A stretch of DNA of 64,000 bases from DASZFV01 sp035549075. Its GTDB lineage: Bacteria > Myxococcota_A > Polyangia > Fen-1088. The translations under genes were made by a program, and so were the position numbers. Below are positions 8,916 through 18,297 of this stretch, piece by piece. The stretch is from positions 1 to 64,000 of the forward strand of contig DASZRT010000064.1 of assembly GCA_035549075.1 (NCBI GenBank). The letters run 5' to 3'. Below the pieces are notes generated by a model that was given only the letters and a program-made list of their open reading frames with translations, did no database searches and was not told the origin of the DNA. Numbering within the stretch: position 1 is the stretch's first letter; every line of letters starts with the position of its first letter.

Positions 8916-9842
8916 GTGCGCCATGGCCCCCGTCTCCTCATCGCTGCGTGCGCGCTCGTCGCGGCGTGGTTGCGTGCGCCGATGCTGAGCGCCGCCTCGC
9001 CCGACGTCGTCCCGTGTGGGAAGGCGCGCTTCGAGGTGGAAGGGCGCGTGACCGCGCGCTGGACGCAGGCGATCGCCGACGCGTGCCGCGCGCTCGCCGA
9101 CTTGCCCGATGAAGACGCGACGGCGCGCATCTCGGCGCGCGTCGTCGGCGACGAGCTCGCGCTCGACGTGCACCTCGCCGACGGCCGCGCGGCGACGCGC
9201 CGGGTGCACGCGCCGGGCGCGCTCGCGTCGACGCTCGAAGCCTTGTTGGCCGTGCCCGCGGCGCCGCCCGCGCCGCGCGCCGTCGACCCCGCCGATCCGG
9301 TGGTGCCGGGACAGCCGCCGCCCAAGCCGCCGTCGCTCTTCGACGTCGAGGTCGGCGGCGGCCCCGGCGCGCGTGTCGCGGGACCGGGGCCGTACGTCAC
9401 GGGCGCCCTCGCCGCCTTCGTTCAGCTGCACGGCGCGCGCTGGGTCGTCGGGCTCGGGATGCGCTGGGAGATGCTGCAGCACCTCCGCGATTCGCCAGCG
9501 GGCTTCGAGGCCGAGACACTCGCGGTCGCGCTCACGGCGGCGCGACGGCTCGAGCTTGGCGTCGGCGTGCTCGACGTCGGCGTCTCGCCGCGCCTCGTGG
9601 CGCAGACGCAGTCGGTGCAGCCGAACGGCGTCGAGCTCACGGGCACCGACACCGACGTCCGCATGGGCGTCTTCGCGCGCGTCGGGTTCGGTGGCGGCCC
9701 GGTGCGCCTCCTCGTCGAGGCCGACGCCGAGGTGTCGCCGACGCGGCTGCGGCGCGACGTCCAGGTGGCGCCCGGCGGCTTTCCGGATCTGCCGGTGTGG
9801 AGCGTGGGGGTGACGACGGGCGTGCTGTGGGGGACGCCGTGA
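8916..9842 (+). CDS. exported protein associated with an ECF sigma cassette
   Basis: The 308-residue product starts at GTG. It has a signal peptide (LLIAACALVAAWLRAPMLSAA), an N-terminal domain to about residue 110, a Pro/Ala linker (about 112-145) and a C-terminal domain of amphipathic beta-strands that resembles a small outer-membrane or beta-sandwich domain. No known family motif is visible. Its stop overlaps the GTG of the next sigma gene (GTGA), so translation is coupled. Proteins of this layout commonly precede an ECF sigma/FecR-like pair in myxobacteria, suggesting a surface sensor or effector of that cassette. Confidence 0.65.
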   Translation: MRHGPRLLIAACALVAAWLRAPMLSAASPDVVPCGKARFEVEGRVTARWTQAIADACRALADLPDEDATARISARVVGDELALDVHLADGRAATRRVHAPGALASTLEALLAVPAAPPAPRAVDPADPVVPGQPPPKPPSLFDVEVGGGPGARVAGPGPYVTGALAAFVQLHGARWVVGLGMRWEMLQHLRDSPAGFEAETLAVALTAARRLELGVGVLDVGVSPRLVAQTQSVQPNGVELTGTDTDVRMGVFARVGFGGGPVRLLVEADAEVSPTRLRRDVQVAPGGFPDLPVWSVGVTTGVLWGTP

Positions 9843-10387
9843 AGGCCGCGCGCCCCGACGCCACCGAGGCCGCCGACACGACGGCCCTGCGCCGGGTCGC
9901 GAGCGGTGAGGTCGGCGCGCTGGGCGAGGTCTACGATCGCCACGCGCGCTCGCTGCTGGCGTTCGTCGCGCGCGTCGCCGGCGGCGCCGACGCCGAGGAT
10001 CTCGTGCACACGGTCTTCGTGCGCGCGGCGCGGCTCGCGGCAACCTACGACGGGCGCGCGACGTCGGCGCGCTCGTGGCTGTTCGGCATCGCCGCGAAGG
10101 TGATGCAGGAGCGGCGGCGCTCGTTCACGCGCGGGCTGCGCGCGCTGTTGCGCGTCCGCTCGTCGGAGGTCGCGCCGGCCGAGCCGGCCCTCGGCTCGCG
10201 GCGCGACGTCGAGAAGGCGCTCGCGACGCTCACCGAGGCGAAGCGCGTCGTCGTCCTGCTCGCCGATCTCGAGGGGTTCACGTGCGAGGAGATCGCCCGG
10301 ATGCTCGACATCCCCGTCGGCACGGTGTGGACGCGCCTCTACCACGCGCGACGCGAGCTGCGCGCCTTCTGCGAGGGGGCGTCGTGA
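9839..10387 (+). CDS. ECF-type RNA polymerase sigma factor
   Basis: The GTG at 9839 (182 residues) is preferred because it gives a GTGA overlap with the upstream gene. An upstream in-frame ATG at 9797 would extend into that gene. Region 2 is GALGEVYDRHARSLLAFVARVAGGADAEDLVHTVFVRA with SARSWLFGIAAKVMQERRR. Region 4 is TLTEAKRVVVLLADLEG, CEEIARMLDIPVGTVWTRLYHARREL. The stop overlaps the downstream FecR-like gene (GTGA), which is the probable anti-sigma or regulator. Confidence 0.9.
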   Translation: MKAARPDATEAADTTALRRVASGEVGALGEVYDRHARSLLAFVARVAGGADAEDLVHTVFVRAARLAATYDGRATSARSWLFGIAAKVMQERRRSFTRGLRALLRVRSSEVAPAEPALGSRRDVEKALATLTEAKRVVVLLADLEGFTCEEIARMLDIPVGTVWTRLYHARRELRAFCEGAS

Positions 10388-11205
10388 GCCGGCGCGGCCG
10401 CACGGAGGCCCCGGTGACGGGGCTGCTGGCCGAGCTGCCCGACGCGGGCGTCGACGACGTCACCGTGCGACGGGTGCGCCAGCGCGTGCTCGACAGCGCC
10501 GCGGTGACGGCGGCGCCGCCAGCGATCACGCGTTCGCTGCGCACGGGCGCGGCGATCGCGCTCGGCGTGCTCGCGCTCGGCGTGGGCGCGGCGCTGCTCT
10601 TCGCGCGCCGACCGGGCGTGCCCGCGCCTATCGTGACGGCGTCCGACGTGCGCGTCACCTCGCGCGACGGCGCGCCGATTCTCTGGTCCACGAGGCGCAC
10701 GCCGGACACCGAATGGATCGAGCTGCGGCAGGGACGCTTCCGCGTCGAGGTACGCGGGCACGACGCCGGCCGACGCGTCGTCGCGCGCGTGCCCGACGGC
10801 CGCATCGACGATCTCGGCACGATCTTCGAGGTCGACGTCGAGGGCGATCGCACGACGCGCGTTCGAGTCGACGAGGGCGACGTCCAGCTTTGGTTGAGCG
10901 GCGCCGACGGCGTCGTCCTCGCGCGCGGCGACACGTGGGAGCGCGCCCCCTCGCCACCGCCCTCGGCCGCGCCCGTGCCGTCGCCCCCGCCCGCCGCCCA
11001 TCCGCCCGGCCATCACGCCGCCGCGCGCGGGCGCGACGAAGCCCATGACGAAACCCACGACGAGGCGCAGGACGCCGCCTACCTTCAGGTGATCCACCTC
11101 CTGCGCGCCGGGCGCCGCGACGAAGCGCGCGCGGCGGCGCTCGACTACCTCGCGCGTTTTCCCGACGGGTTCCGCAGCGCCGAGCTGCGCGCCCTCACGA
11201 AGTGA
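10384..11205 (+). CDS. FecR-like membrane anti-sigma/regulator
   Basis: The GTG at 10384 overlaps the sigma stop and gives 273 residues. A cytoplasmic N-terminal segment (about 1-55) is followed by one transmembrane helix (GAAIALGVLALGVGAALLF, about 58-77). A periplasmic FecR-type domain (about 85-180) contains IELRQGRFRVEVRG, RVPDGRIDDLGTIFEVDV and VRVDEGDVQLWL. After a Pro/His-rich linker, a C-terminal tetratricopeptide-like helix pair (AYLQVIHLLRAGRRDEARAAALDYLARFP) could contact other proteins. It probably controls the adjacent sigma factor from the inner membrane. Confidence 0.8.
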   Translation: MSRRGRTEAPVTGLLAELPDAGVDDVTVRRVRQRVLDSAAVTAAPPAITRSLRTGAAIALGVLALGVGAALLFARRPGVPAPIVTASDVRVTSRDGAPILWSTRRTPDTEWIELRQGRFRVEVRGHDAGRRVVARVPDGRIDDLGTIFEVDVEGDRTTRVRVDEGDVQLWLSGADGVVLARGDTWERAPSPPPSAAPVPSPPPAAHPPGHHAAARGRDEAHDETHDEAQDAAYLQVIHLLRAGRRDEARAAALDYLARFPDGFRSAELRALTK

Positions 11206-11208
11206 GCT

Positions 11209-11406
11209 TCAACGCTCGCGCTTCTTCATGATGAGGAACAGGCGATCGATCGCCGCCTGAAGGTTCGAGCGCGGCGGCGGCGGGGTGCGCTCGTGTGACG
11301 GCGATTCCGCGGCGGCGGGCTCGGCCGTCCCTTCGGTTTCATCGTCGCCGCGTGATCCGGACCCCGCGGACTCGCCCACGACCTTGAACGTTGTGTTCGT
11401 CGGCAT
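11209..11406 (-). CDS. possible small hypothetical protein
   Basis: This 65-residue reading frame fills the gap between the FecR-like gene and the fibro-slime gene. It has a disordered acidic/Ser/Pro-rich N terminus and a basic C-terminal helix (NLQAAIDRLFLIMKKRER). It starts about 60 bases from the divergent lipoprotein gene. No family is recognised and the start has no strong ribosome-binding site, so it may be non-coding. Confidence 0.35.
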   Translation of the reverse strand: MPTNTTFKVVGESAGSGSRGDDETEGTAEPAAAESPSHERTPPPPRSNLQAAIDRLFLIMKKRER

Positions 11407-11464
11407 TCATTTGGGTTGTCCGTTTCGCTCGTGGGCCTTCAAAATGAGGGATGAGGAGGCCCCC

Positions 11465-12505
11465 ATGAGGTTGATGCGCGGACGCGTTTTGGGCGTTTCG
11501 ATCTTCGCGTGCGCGGCGACGCTGTCGTCGCTCGCCTGCACGTGGTCGCCGTCGGCGCCTTCGGCGGGCGGCGGGCTCACGACCGGCACGGGCGGCGCCA
11601 ACGGCGCCGGCGGCGATCCGACGACCAGCGGCACGGGCGGCGTGCCCGTCGGCAACGGCGAGACGGGCGGCGCGACCTTCAGCGGCGGCGGCCCGGGCAT
11701 GGTGGTGCCGATCCCGGCGGGCTACACCAACGCCGACATCGGCGCCTACAAGCTGGGCGATCCCATCTCGGCGACGAGCGGCACGACGTCGATCGACAGC
11801 CCCAACACCGGCTGTTACCAGGTCGTCGGCATCGTGCGTGACTTCAAGGGCTTCAACGAGACCGGCGGTCACCCTGACTTCGAGCACTACTCGGGCGCGG
11901 CGCAAACGCCGGGCCTCGTCGCGAGCGCGCTGGGCTCGGATCGCAAGCCCGTCTACGCGTCGAAGTGCGAATCGGGCTCGGCGACGCTCGACATGACCGC
12001 CTGCCCTTACGGCCCGCAGACGACGACGAAGGCCGACTTCGACGAGTGGTACCGCACCGTCGCGGGCGTCAACCTCGCCTACAAGATCGACTTCATCTTC
12101 GAGCCCAACGGCGACAAGACCACCTTCGACAGCAAGCTGTTCTTCCCGCTCGACGGCGCGGGCTTCGGGCTCTCGGGCACGGGCGAGGACCACCAGCAGC
12201 ACGACTTCGGCTTCACGACCGAGCTGCACACGAAGTTCATGTACAAGGGCGGCGAGCAGTTCACGTTCACGGGCGACGACGACCTCTGGGTGTTCGTCAA
12301 CGGCAAGCTCGCGCTGGACCTGGGCGGCCTTCACCCGCAGGTGAGCGGCACCGTCGACATGGACGCGATGGCGGGGACGCTCGGCATCACGAAGGGCACG
12401 GCCTACGACCTCGAGCTCTTCCACGCCGAGCGGCACACGACCGCCTCGCACTTCCGCGTCGACACGAACTTCGTGTTCGTGAACTGCGGGACGATCATCC
12501 CCTAG
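11465..12505 (+). CDS. fibro-slime domain lipoprotein
   Basis: The ATG at 11465 follows a GAGGAGG ribosome-binding site. The 346-residue product has a lipobox (LSSLAC, Cys about 24) and a ~45-residue Gly/Thr/Ser linker. Its C-terminal domain of ~250 residues ends with the fibro-slime signature FTFTGDDDLWVFVNGKLALD plus LGGLHPQ and AERHTTASHFRVDTNF. This PA14-related domain occurs in secreted proteins of fibrobacters and myxobacteria, where it is linked to surface attachment or binding of polysaccharides. Cysteines in NTGCYQVV, ASKCESG, MTACPYG and VNCG suggest disulfides. Surface location is supported by the lipobox; function is inferred. Confidence 0.85.
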   Translation: MRLMRGRVLGVSIFACAATLSSLACTWSPSAPSAGGGLTTGTGGANGAGGDPTTSGTGGVPVGNGETGGATFSGGGPGMVVPIPAGYTNADIGAYKLGDPISATSGTTSIDSPNTGCYQVVGIVRDFKGFNETGGHPDFEHYSGAAQTPGLVASALGSDRKPVYASKCESGSATLDMTACPYGPQTTTKADFDEWYRTVAGVNLAYKIDFIFEPNGDKTTFDSKLFFPLDGAGFGLSGTGEDHQQHDFGFTTELHTKFMYKGGEQFTFTGDDDLWVFVNGKLALDLGGLHPQVSGTVDMDAMAGTLGITKGTAYDLELFHAERHTTASHFRVDTNFVFVNCGTIIP

Positions 12506-12549
12506 GCGCTCGCTGCGCTCGCTCTGGCGTCGCGTCGAATCGTAGCGCG

Positions 12550-13206
12550 TCAGCCGCGGACGATGATTGGCGAGAAGCCGACGAAGAGGCCGTGCTCGAC
12601 GACGCCGACCGTTGCGTCGAGGCGGGCGGCGAGCGCTCGGGCGTCGGGGATCGGGCCGAAGGCGCAGTCGAGGATGTGGTTGCCGCCGTCGGTGACGAAC
12701 GGGGCGCCGCCGGCCAGGCGCGTGTCGACGCGCGACGCGCCCAGGGTCGTCAGCGCGCGCCGCACGACCGACGCGGCGAACGGCGTGATCTCGACGGGCA
12801 CGGGCGAGCGCGCGCCGAGCGCCGCGACGTCCTTGCTCGCGTCGATCATGATGACGAGACGGCTCGAGGCGACGGCGAGGACCTTCTCGCGCAGGAGCGC
12901 GCCGCCGCGGCCCTTGATCATGTCGCCGCGCGGGTCGACCTCGTCGGCGCCGTCGAGCACGACGTCGAGCGCGTCGACGTCCTCGAGCGCGACGAGCGGC
13001 ACGCCCACCTCGCGCGCGAGCGCCTCGGTCGCCGCCGAGCTCGGGACGCCACGCACGTCGAGGCCGGCCCGCACGCGCTCGCCGAGGAGCCGCACCATCT
13101 CGGCCGCCGTCGTGCCCGAGCCGAGGCCGATGATGGTCCCGGGGCGCACGTGCTCGAGGGCGCGGCGGGCGGCTTCAATCTTGTTGGCGCGAGCGGCGTC
13201 GGACAT
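12550..13206 (-). CDS. rpiA: ribose-5-phosphate isomerase A
   Basis: The 218-residue cytosolic enzyme has the RpiA motifs IGLGSGTTAAEMVRLL (phosphate loop), DGADEVDP (catalytic Asp residues), KGRGGALLREKV (Lys/Glu pair) and a C-terminal TDGGNHILDC stretch. It interconverts ribose-5-phosphate and ribulose-5-phosphate in the non-oxidative pentose phosphate pathway. The start is the ATG at 13206. It lies 29 bases downstream of the stop of the GH13 hydrolase on the same strand, so the two may be cotranscribed. Confidence 0.95.
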   Translation of the reverse strand: MSDAARANKIEAARRALEHVRPGTIIGLGSGTTAAEMVRLLGERVRAGLDVRGVPSSAATEALAREVGVPLVALEDVDALDVVLDGADEVDPRGDMIKGRGGALLREKVLAVASSRLVIMIDASKDVAALGARSPVPVEITPFAASVVRRALTTLGASRVDTRLAGGAPFVTDGGNHILDCAFGPIPDARALAARLDATVGVVEHGLFVGFSPIIVRG

Positions 13207-13235
13207 GGGCCGCGAGACTACTCCGGCGCGCGGCT

Positions 13236-15230
13236 TCAGGTCGAGCTGACGTAGACCTTCGCCTCCCAGGGGAAGAGCGGCTCTTTCCCCGGGGCGGTCA
13301 CCTTGCGGCCGGGCGAGGACTGAGAGACCTCGGTCCAGGTCGCGCCCGGAACGTTCGGCCACGTGGGGATGACGTATTCGCCGCTCGTGCCGCCGCTCGA
13401 CATGAAGTCCGAGAAGTTCGCGACGACGACCACGAGGTTCGGGCTCACGCCGCGCGTCCAGGCCACGACCAGGCGGCCCGGCGTCGCGTCGACGTGGATG
13501 ATCGCGCACTCGTTGCGCGCCAGCGCGGGCGTCGAGGCGCGCACGCGCACGAGGCGGCCCACGTAGTTGAAGAGATCGAGGCGCCAGGGATCGTACTTCG
13601 AGCGAAAGTCGACGGGATCGATCTGCTTGTCCTCGTCGGCGTTGCCGGTGATGGCGCCCGTCTGCGCCGCCGCGAACTCGTCGCCCGCGAGGATCATGGG
13701 GACGCCCACGGCCGTGAGCAGGCACGTGAACGCGAGGCGGAACCGTGGCGCCTTGTCCCAGACGCCGCGGTCCTGCAACCAATCGAAGAAGCGCTTGCTG
13801 AACTGATCGTTGGTGAGATCGTGCGAGCCGATGTAGTTGACGACCATGCGGCCGTCGGGGAAGCCGCGCGCGCGGCAGTCGATCATCGTGTTGACGGCCG
13901 CGCTGAGGTCGCCGCCGGGCACGACGCCCGTGCACAGCTGCCGCACCATGGCCTTGAACGTCTCGTCCCAGGAGCCGTCGGCGCCGCCTTTGTTCGCGAA
14001 CAACGCCGACTGGCCGAGGCTCTCGCCCACGACCCAGAACCGCTCGTCGGCGCCGCCCAGGGCGTTCCACACGGCGCGCGCGCGGGCGCTGTACTCGCCG
14101 ATGAAGCTCCAGTCGTCGATGTCGGCGACGTCGTCGATGCGCACGCCGTCGACGTGGAAGAACGTCAGCCAATGCTCGACGCAGGCGAGCATGTAGCGGC
14201 GCGCCGGCCACGCGGCGATCGAGCCGCCGAGCACGGGGTCGTAGCCGGTCGGCGGATCGGCCGTTCCGCGGTGGTAGGCCCAGCAGGGGCCGCCGAACAC
14301 GTTGCGCACGGGATCGAGCAGCGGGTCGGGCGCGATGCGGCCGTACGGGCTCTCGCGCTCGAAGGCCATGACGACGTCTTGAATGAAGCGGATGCCGTGG
14401 GCGTGGCACGTCGTGATGAGCGCGCGCAGATCGCTGGTCGCCGTCGAGCGCGTCGTCCCCTCTTGGTGCCCGAGGTCGAAGTCGGCGGAGAAGTAGTTGG
14501 CCGTGCCGTAGCCCCACTCGAGCACCTGCGGGCTGTCGGCGGGCGGCAAGAGCTCGAGCGCGTTCACGCCCAGCTCGAGGATGTGCTCGCCCGCGTCGAG
14601 CGCCTTCAACGCCGAGAAGTGCGGCGACGTCGCGGCGGGCGACACCATCGCGAGCACGTCGCGGAACGTCCCGACGCCCACGTCGGCCTCGCCGGGGTTC
14701 GGGCCCGCCGTCGCGAGGATCCAGCGCGTCGGCAGCTCGTAGATCACCATCTGCGTGTTCGTCGGGAGCTTGGCGCGGTAGCCGTCGGCGTCGGCGGGAA
14801 GATCCGCCGCGATCGGATCGCTCGGTTCGAGCTGACCTTCACGCACGCGGATGACCGACGCGGGCGCGCCGATCGTCCAGCCGTTGTTCGTGCGTGGCGG
14901 CGGCGCCGGGTTCGCGCGATCGACCGCGAAGGCGAGCGGGTCGGTCATCAAGACGACGCCCGGGTTCGACGTCGAGAGATCGTCGACTTGAAACCAGTAG
15001 CCGTAGACGCCGTCGTCGGGCGCGGCCTCGACGACAGCGATCGACCACAGCCCAGGTTCGACGACCTTCATCGCGAGCACGCTGCAGCCCGTGACGTCGA
15101 AGTCCCCCGCGGCCGTGTACTTGCCGATGACGAGCGACGGCCCGCTCTGCGCGGCCGCGCCCGGCGCGAACGGCGCCGGCGCCCAGAGGACGAACGAGGT
15201 TCGGCGAAGCGTGGCGAGCGAAGCGGTCAT
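13236..15230 (-). CDS. GH13 alpha-amylase/pullulanase-like glycoside hydrolase
   Basis: The ATG at 15230 gives 664 residues. The first ~130 residues form a carbohydrate-binding-like beta domain (FVLWAPAPFAPGA...YGYWFQVDD), as in pullulanases. The GH13 barrel follows: NALELLPPAD, GIRFIQDVVM (region I), VDGVRIDDVADI (nucleophile Asp, region II), WVVGESLG (acid/base Glu, region III) and YIGSHDLTND (region IV). A C-terminal beta domain ends the protein. It should act on alpha-1,4 or alpha-1,6 glucans such as glycogen. No clear signal peptide is present, so it is probably intracellular. It is divergent from the ABC permease at 15343. Confidence 0.88.
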   Translation of the reverse strand: MTASLATLRRTSFVLWAPAPFAPGAAAQSGPSLVIGKYTAAGDFDVTGCSVLAMKVVEPGLWSIAVVEAAPDDGVYGYWFQVDDLSTSNPGVVLMTDPLAFAVDRANPAPPPRTNNGWTIGAPASVIRVREGQLEPSDPIAADLPADADGYRAKLPTNTQMVIYELPTRWILATAGPNPGEADVGVGTFRDVLAMVSPAATSPHFSALKALDAGEHILELGVNALELLPPADSPQVLEWGYGTANYFSADFDLGHQEGTTRSTATSDLRALITTCHAHGIRFIQDVVMAFERESPYGRIAPDPLLDPVRNVFGGPCWAYHRGTADPPTGYDPVLGGSIAAWPARRYMLACVEHWLTFFHVDGVRIDDVADIDDWSFIGEYSARARAVWNALGGADERFWVVGESLGQSALFANKGGADGSWDETFKAMVRQLCTGVVPGGDLSAAVNTMIDCRARGFPDGRMVVNYIGSHDLTNDQFSKRFFDWLQDRGVWDKAPRFRLAFTCLLTAVGVPMILAGDEFAAAQTGAITGNADEDKQIDPVDFRSKYDPWRLDLFNYVGRLVRVRASTPALARNECAIIHVDATPGRLVVAWTRGVSPNLVVVVANFSDFMSSGGTSGEYVIPTWPNVPGATWTEVSQSSPGRKVTAPGKEPLFPWEAKVYVSST

Positions 15231-15342
15231 GCGCGACGGAGGCAGAATACCGACGGGGCGGGAGGCCGGCGGTGAACAACTGCTTACGCAGCCTGCGGCC
15301 CGTGGCGCTCTTGACACGATCGCGCGCGCTTCGTAGGAGTGC

Positions 15343-16365
15343 GTGATGTCAGCGGCCGACGAGCGGCGCCGGTGGCGCCTGGCCGTGGGCCTCGCGCTGG
15401 TGACCGGCGTGCTGCTCGTCGCGGGCCTGGCCGCGGGCGGCGACGGGTGGTCGCTGGGCGAGGCGTGGCGCACGTGGCGGGGCGCCGACGGCGGCCTCAT
15501 CATCGGCGACATCCGCGCGCCGCGCACGCTGGGCGCCTGGCTCGTGGGCGCGCTGCTCGGCTTTTCGGGCGCGACGGCGCAGGGCCTCTTCCGCAACCCG
15601 CTCGCCGATCCTTATTTGCTCGGCTCGGCCAGCGGCGCCGCGCTCGGCGTCGTGCTCGTGCTCGCCGCCGGCACGCTGGCGGGCGGGACGTTCGACCTCG
15701 CGACGGCGAACCGCCTCATGGAGCTCGGCGTCGTCGGCGCGGCCTTCGTGGGCGCGCTCGTCGGCGTGTCGCTCACGCTGTCCCTCGCGCGCGGCGTGCA
15801 AGGCACGACGCGGCTCGTGCTCTCGGGCGTCATCGTGGGCGTCATGTTGTCGGCCGTCGGCGACCTCGTGACCAGCGCCGCGCCCGACGCCCTCCGCGGC
15901 AAGCAGACGTTCTTGCTCGGCAGCACGGGCTTCCTCGGCTGGACCAGCTGCGCCGTGCTGGCCGTGGGCGCCGTGCTCACGATCCCGCTCGGCTGGCGGC
16001 TCGCGCGCGCCCTCGACGCGCTCGCGCTCGGCGTCGACGCCGCGCTCAGCCTCGGCGTCGCGCTCGCGCGCGTGCGGCTCGCGCTCATCGCGGCGCTCGC
16101 GCTCGCGACCGGTCTCGCCGTCTCGCAGGCGGGGCTCGTCGCTTTCGTCGGCCTCGTCGCGCCGCACCTCGTGCGCCGCTTCGCGCCCGCGACCCACGGC
16201 TTCACCGTCGTCGCGAGCGCGGCGATGGGCGGCGCGCTGCTGCTCGCGGCCGACGTGCTCGCGCGCAGCCTGATCGCGCCGCAGGAGATCCCCGTGGGCG
16301 TGCTGACGGCGCTCATCGGAGGCGGCTACCTCATCTTGCTGCTGCGGCGGAGGCGCGCGTCGTGA
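15343..16365 (+). CDS. FecCD/BtuC-type ABC transporter permease
   Basis: The ~340-residue polytopic protein has the FecCD family features: RAPRTLGAWLVGALLGFSGATAQGLFRNPLADPYLLGSASGAALG near the N terminus, the cytoplasmic coupling helix region GLVAFVGLVAPHLVRRF around 270, and a terminal PVGVLTALIGGGYLILLLRRR. It forms the channel of a type II importer for cobalamin, haem or ferric siderophores. The start is GTG 15343 or the ATG three bases later. It is coupled by a GTGA overlap to its ATPase. No binding-protein gene is adjacent; the BtuF-like gene at 34202 is the best candidate partner. Confidence 0.9.
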   Translation: MMSAADERRRWRLAVGLALVTGVLLVAGLAAGGDGWSLGEAWRTWRGADGGLIIGDIRAPRTLGAWLVGALLGFSGATAQGLFRNPLADPYLLGSASGAALGVVLVLAAGTLAGGTFDLATANRLMELGVVGAAFVGALVGVSLTLSLARGVQGTTRLVLSGVIVGVMLSAVGDLVTSAAPDALRGKQTFLLGSTGFLGWTSCAVLAVGAVLTIPLGWRLARALDALALGVDAALSLGVALARVRLALIAALALATGLAVSQAGLVAFVGLVAPHLVRRFAPATHGFTVVASAAMGGALLLAADVLARSLIAPQEIPVGVLTALIGGGYLILLLRRRRAS

Positions 16366-17129
16366 CGGCGCTGTCGGTCGAGAACGTCCACGTGTCGCTC
16401 GGCACGACGCGCGCGCTCGACGGCGTGACGTTCGCCGTCGAGCCCGGTTGGACGTCGATCGTCGGCCCCAACGGCGCGGGCAAGTCGACGCTGCTGCGCG
16501 TGCTCGCGGGGCTGCTCGCGCCCGACGCGGGCGACGTGAGGCTCGACGGCAAGCCGCTCGCGTCGTGGCCGCCGCGCGCGCGCGGCTCGGCGATCGCGTG
16601 GCTCGGCCAGCCCGCCGACGTCCAGGGCGAGCTGACGGCGCTCGACGTCGTGCGCCTCGGGCGCCTGCCGAAGCTCGGGCTGTTCGCGGCCCCGACGGCC
16701 GACGACGAGGCGCGCGTCGAGCGCGCCATGGCCGACGCCGAGTGCGCGGCCTGGCGCGACCGCCGCCTGCAGGAGCTCTCGGGCGGCGAGCGGCAGCGCG
16801 TGCTGTTCGCGCGCGCCCTCGCCGTGGGCGCGCCCGTGCTGCTGCTCGACGAGCCGACGACGCACCTCGATCCGCCGCACCAAGGCGCGATGGCGCGCCT
16901 GCTGCGCCGCCAGGTCCAGGCCGGCACGTCGGTCGTGAGCGTGCTGCATGATCTGTCGATCGCGCTGCTCGCCGATCGCGTCGTCATCCTCGCGGGCGGC
17001 CGCATTCGCGCCTCGGGCGCCAGCGACGATCCCGCGCTGCACGCCGCCCTCGCCGACGTGTTCGGCGGCGCCATCCGCGTCGAGCGCGCGGGCGCGCGCT
17101 TCGTCGTCGTCCCGCAGATCGAGACGTGA
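16362..17129 (+). CDS. BtuD/FepC-type ABC transporter ATPase
   Basis: The GTG start overlaps the permease stop. The 255-residue protein has Walker A GPNGAGKST, Q-loop WLGQPADV, signature LSGGERQRV, Walker B VLLLDEPTTHLD and switch His in VLHDLS. It energises the permease encoded immediately upstream. Substrate cannot be set from the ATPase alone; vitamin B12 or a ferric chelate is likely. Confidence 0.92.
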   Translation: MTALSVENVHVSLGTTRALDGVTFAVEPGWTSIVGPNGAGKSTLLRVLAGLLAPDAGDVRLDGKPLASWPPRARGSAIAWLGQPADVQGELTALDVVRLGRLPKLGLFAAPTADDEARVERAMADAECAAWRDRRLQELSGGERQRVLFARALAVGAPVLLLDEPTTHLDPPHQGAMARLLRRQVQAGTSVVSVLHDLSIALLADRVVILAGGRIRASGASDDPALHAALADVFGGAIRVERAGARFVVVPQIET

Positions 17130-17160
17130 CATCATCGTGCCCGTCGCAAGGAGATCACCC

Positions 17161-18297
17161 GTGAAGAAGCGCGTCTTGATCCTGGGGGCCGGGTTCGCCG
17201 GGTTGGAGCTCGCCACCTCGCTGTCCGAATCGCACGGCGACGCCGTCGACGTCACCATCATCGACAAGTCGGACGCCTTCATGTTCGGCTTCGCGAAGCT
17301 CGACATCATGTTCGGCAAGGCTGCGCCGGAAGCGGTGCGCCTGCCCTACCGCGACTTCGCGAAGCCGGGGGTGACCTTCAAGCGCGAGACGATCAAAGCG
17401 ATCGATCCCGCGGCGCGCGCCGTCGTCACCGACGCCGGCCGCCACGAGGCCGACATCCTCGTGATCGCGCTCGGCGCCGACTATGACGTCTCGACCACGC
17501 CCGGCGTCGTGCTCGGCGACAACGAGTTCTACTCGGTGCCGGGCGCGATCCACCTCGCGGACGTGCTGCCGACGTTCACGCGTGGCCACGCCGTCATCGG
17601 CGTGTGCGGCGCGCCCTACAAGTGCCCGCCCGCGCCCAGCGAGTGCGCGCTCATGCTGCACGACCATCTCAAACAGCGCGGCGTTCTCGGCGACTGCACG
17701 ATCACGATGGTGAACCCGCTGCCGACGCCCGTGCCGCCCTCACCCGAGACCTCGAAGGCGCTCATCGCCGAGTTCGCCCAGCGCGGCATCGCGTACGTCC
17801 CGAGCCGCCGCGTCGTCTCCGTCGATCGCGCGCGCAAGATCGTCGCGCTCGACGACGGGCAAGAGCTGCCGTGCGATCTGTTCCTCGGCGTGCCGAAGAA
17901 CCGCGCGCCCGACGTCGTCGTCGCCGCGGGGCTCACGACCGACGGCTGGGTCACCGTCGATAAATTCACGCTCGAGACGTCCTTCCCCGGCGTCTACGCG
18001 CTGGGCGATCTCGCCAACACGGGCGCGCCCAAGGCCGGCGTGTTCGCCGAGGGCGCGGCCAAGACGGTCGCCAAGAACCTGAGCGCGATCCTGCGCGACG
18101 AGACGCCGACGGCGAAGAACCCGGGCGCCGGCTCCTGCTACATCGAGTTCGGCGACAACCGCATCGCGCGCGTCGACGTCGACTTCTTCTCGGGGCCGAA
18201 GGCGACGGGCGTCTACCACGAGCCCAGCGAGGCGCTGCGCGCCGACAAGCACAGCTTCGGGGCCACGCGCCGCGCGCGCTGGTTCGGCCGGTCGTGA
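17161..18297 (+). CDS. SQR-like FAD-dependent oxidoreductase
   Basis: The GTG start follows an AAGGAGAT ribosome-binding site; 378 residues. The N terminus has a dinucleotide fold, KKRVLILGAGFAGLELA. A second motif, ALGDLANTGAPKAGVFAEGAA, binds FAD near the C terminus. The stretch GAPYKCPPAPSECA carries the cysteine conserved in sulfide:quinone oxidoreductases and flavocytochrome c sulfide dehydrogenases. The protein probably oxidises sulfide or a related persulfide at the membrane, but the full set of SQR cysteines is not evident, so the substrate is uncertain. Its stop overlaps the DUF1684 gene (GTGA). Confidence 0.8.
   Translation: MKKRVLILGAGFAGLELATSLSESHGDAVDVTIIDKSDAFMFGFAKLDIMFGKAAPEAVRLPYRDFAKPGVTFKRETIKAIDPAARAVVTDAGRHEADILVIALGADYDVSTTPGVVLGDNEFYSVPGAIHLADVLPTFTRGHAVIGVCGAPYKCPPAPSECALMLHDHLKQRGVLGDCTITMVNPLPTPVPPSPETSKALIAEFAQRGIAYVPSRRVVSVDRARKIVALDDGQELPCDLFLGVPKNRAPDVVVAAGLTTDGWVTVDKFTLETSFPGVYALGDLANTGAPKAGVFAEGAAKTVAKNLSAILRDETPTAKNPGAGSCYIEFGDNRIARVDVDFFSGPKATGVYHEPSEALRADKHSFGATRRARWFGRS

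Noticed and set aside
15231..15342. Possible cobalamin riboswitch before the BtuC-type permease
   Set aside because: Only 112 bases separate the divergent starts, and no B12-box-like core or stem set could be found.
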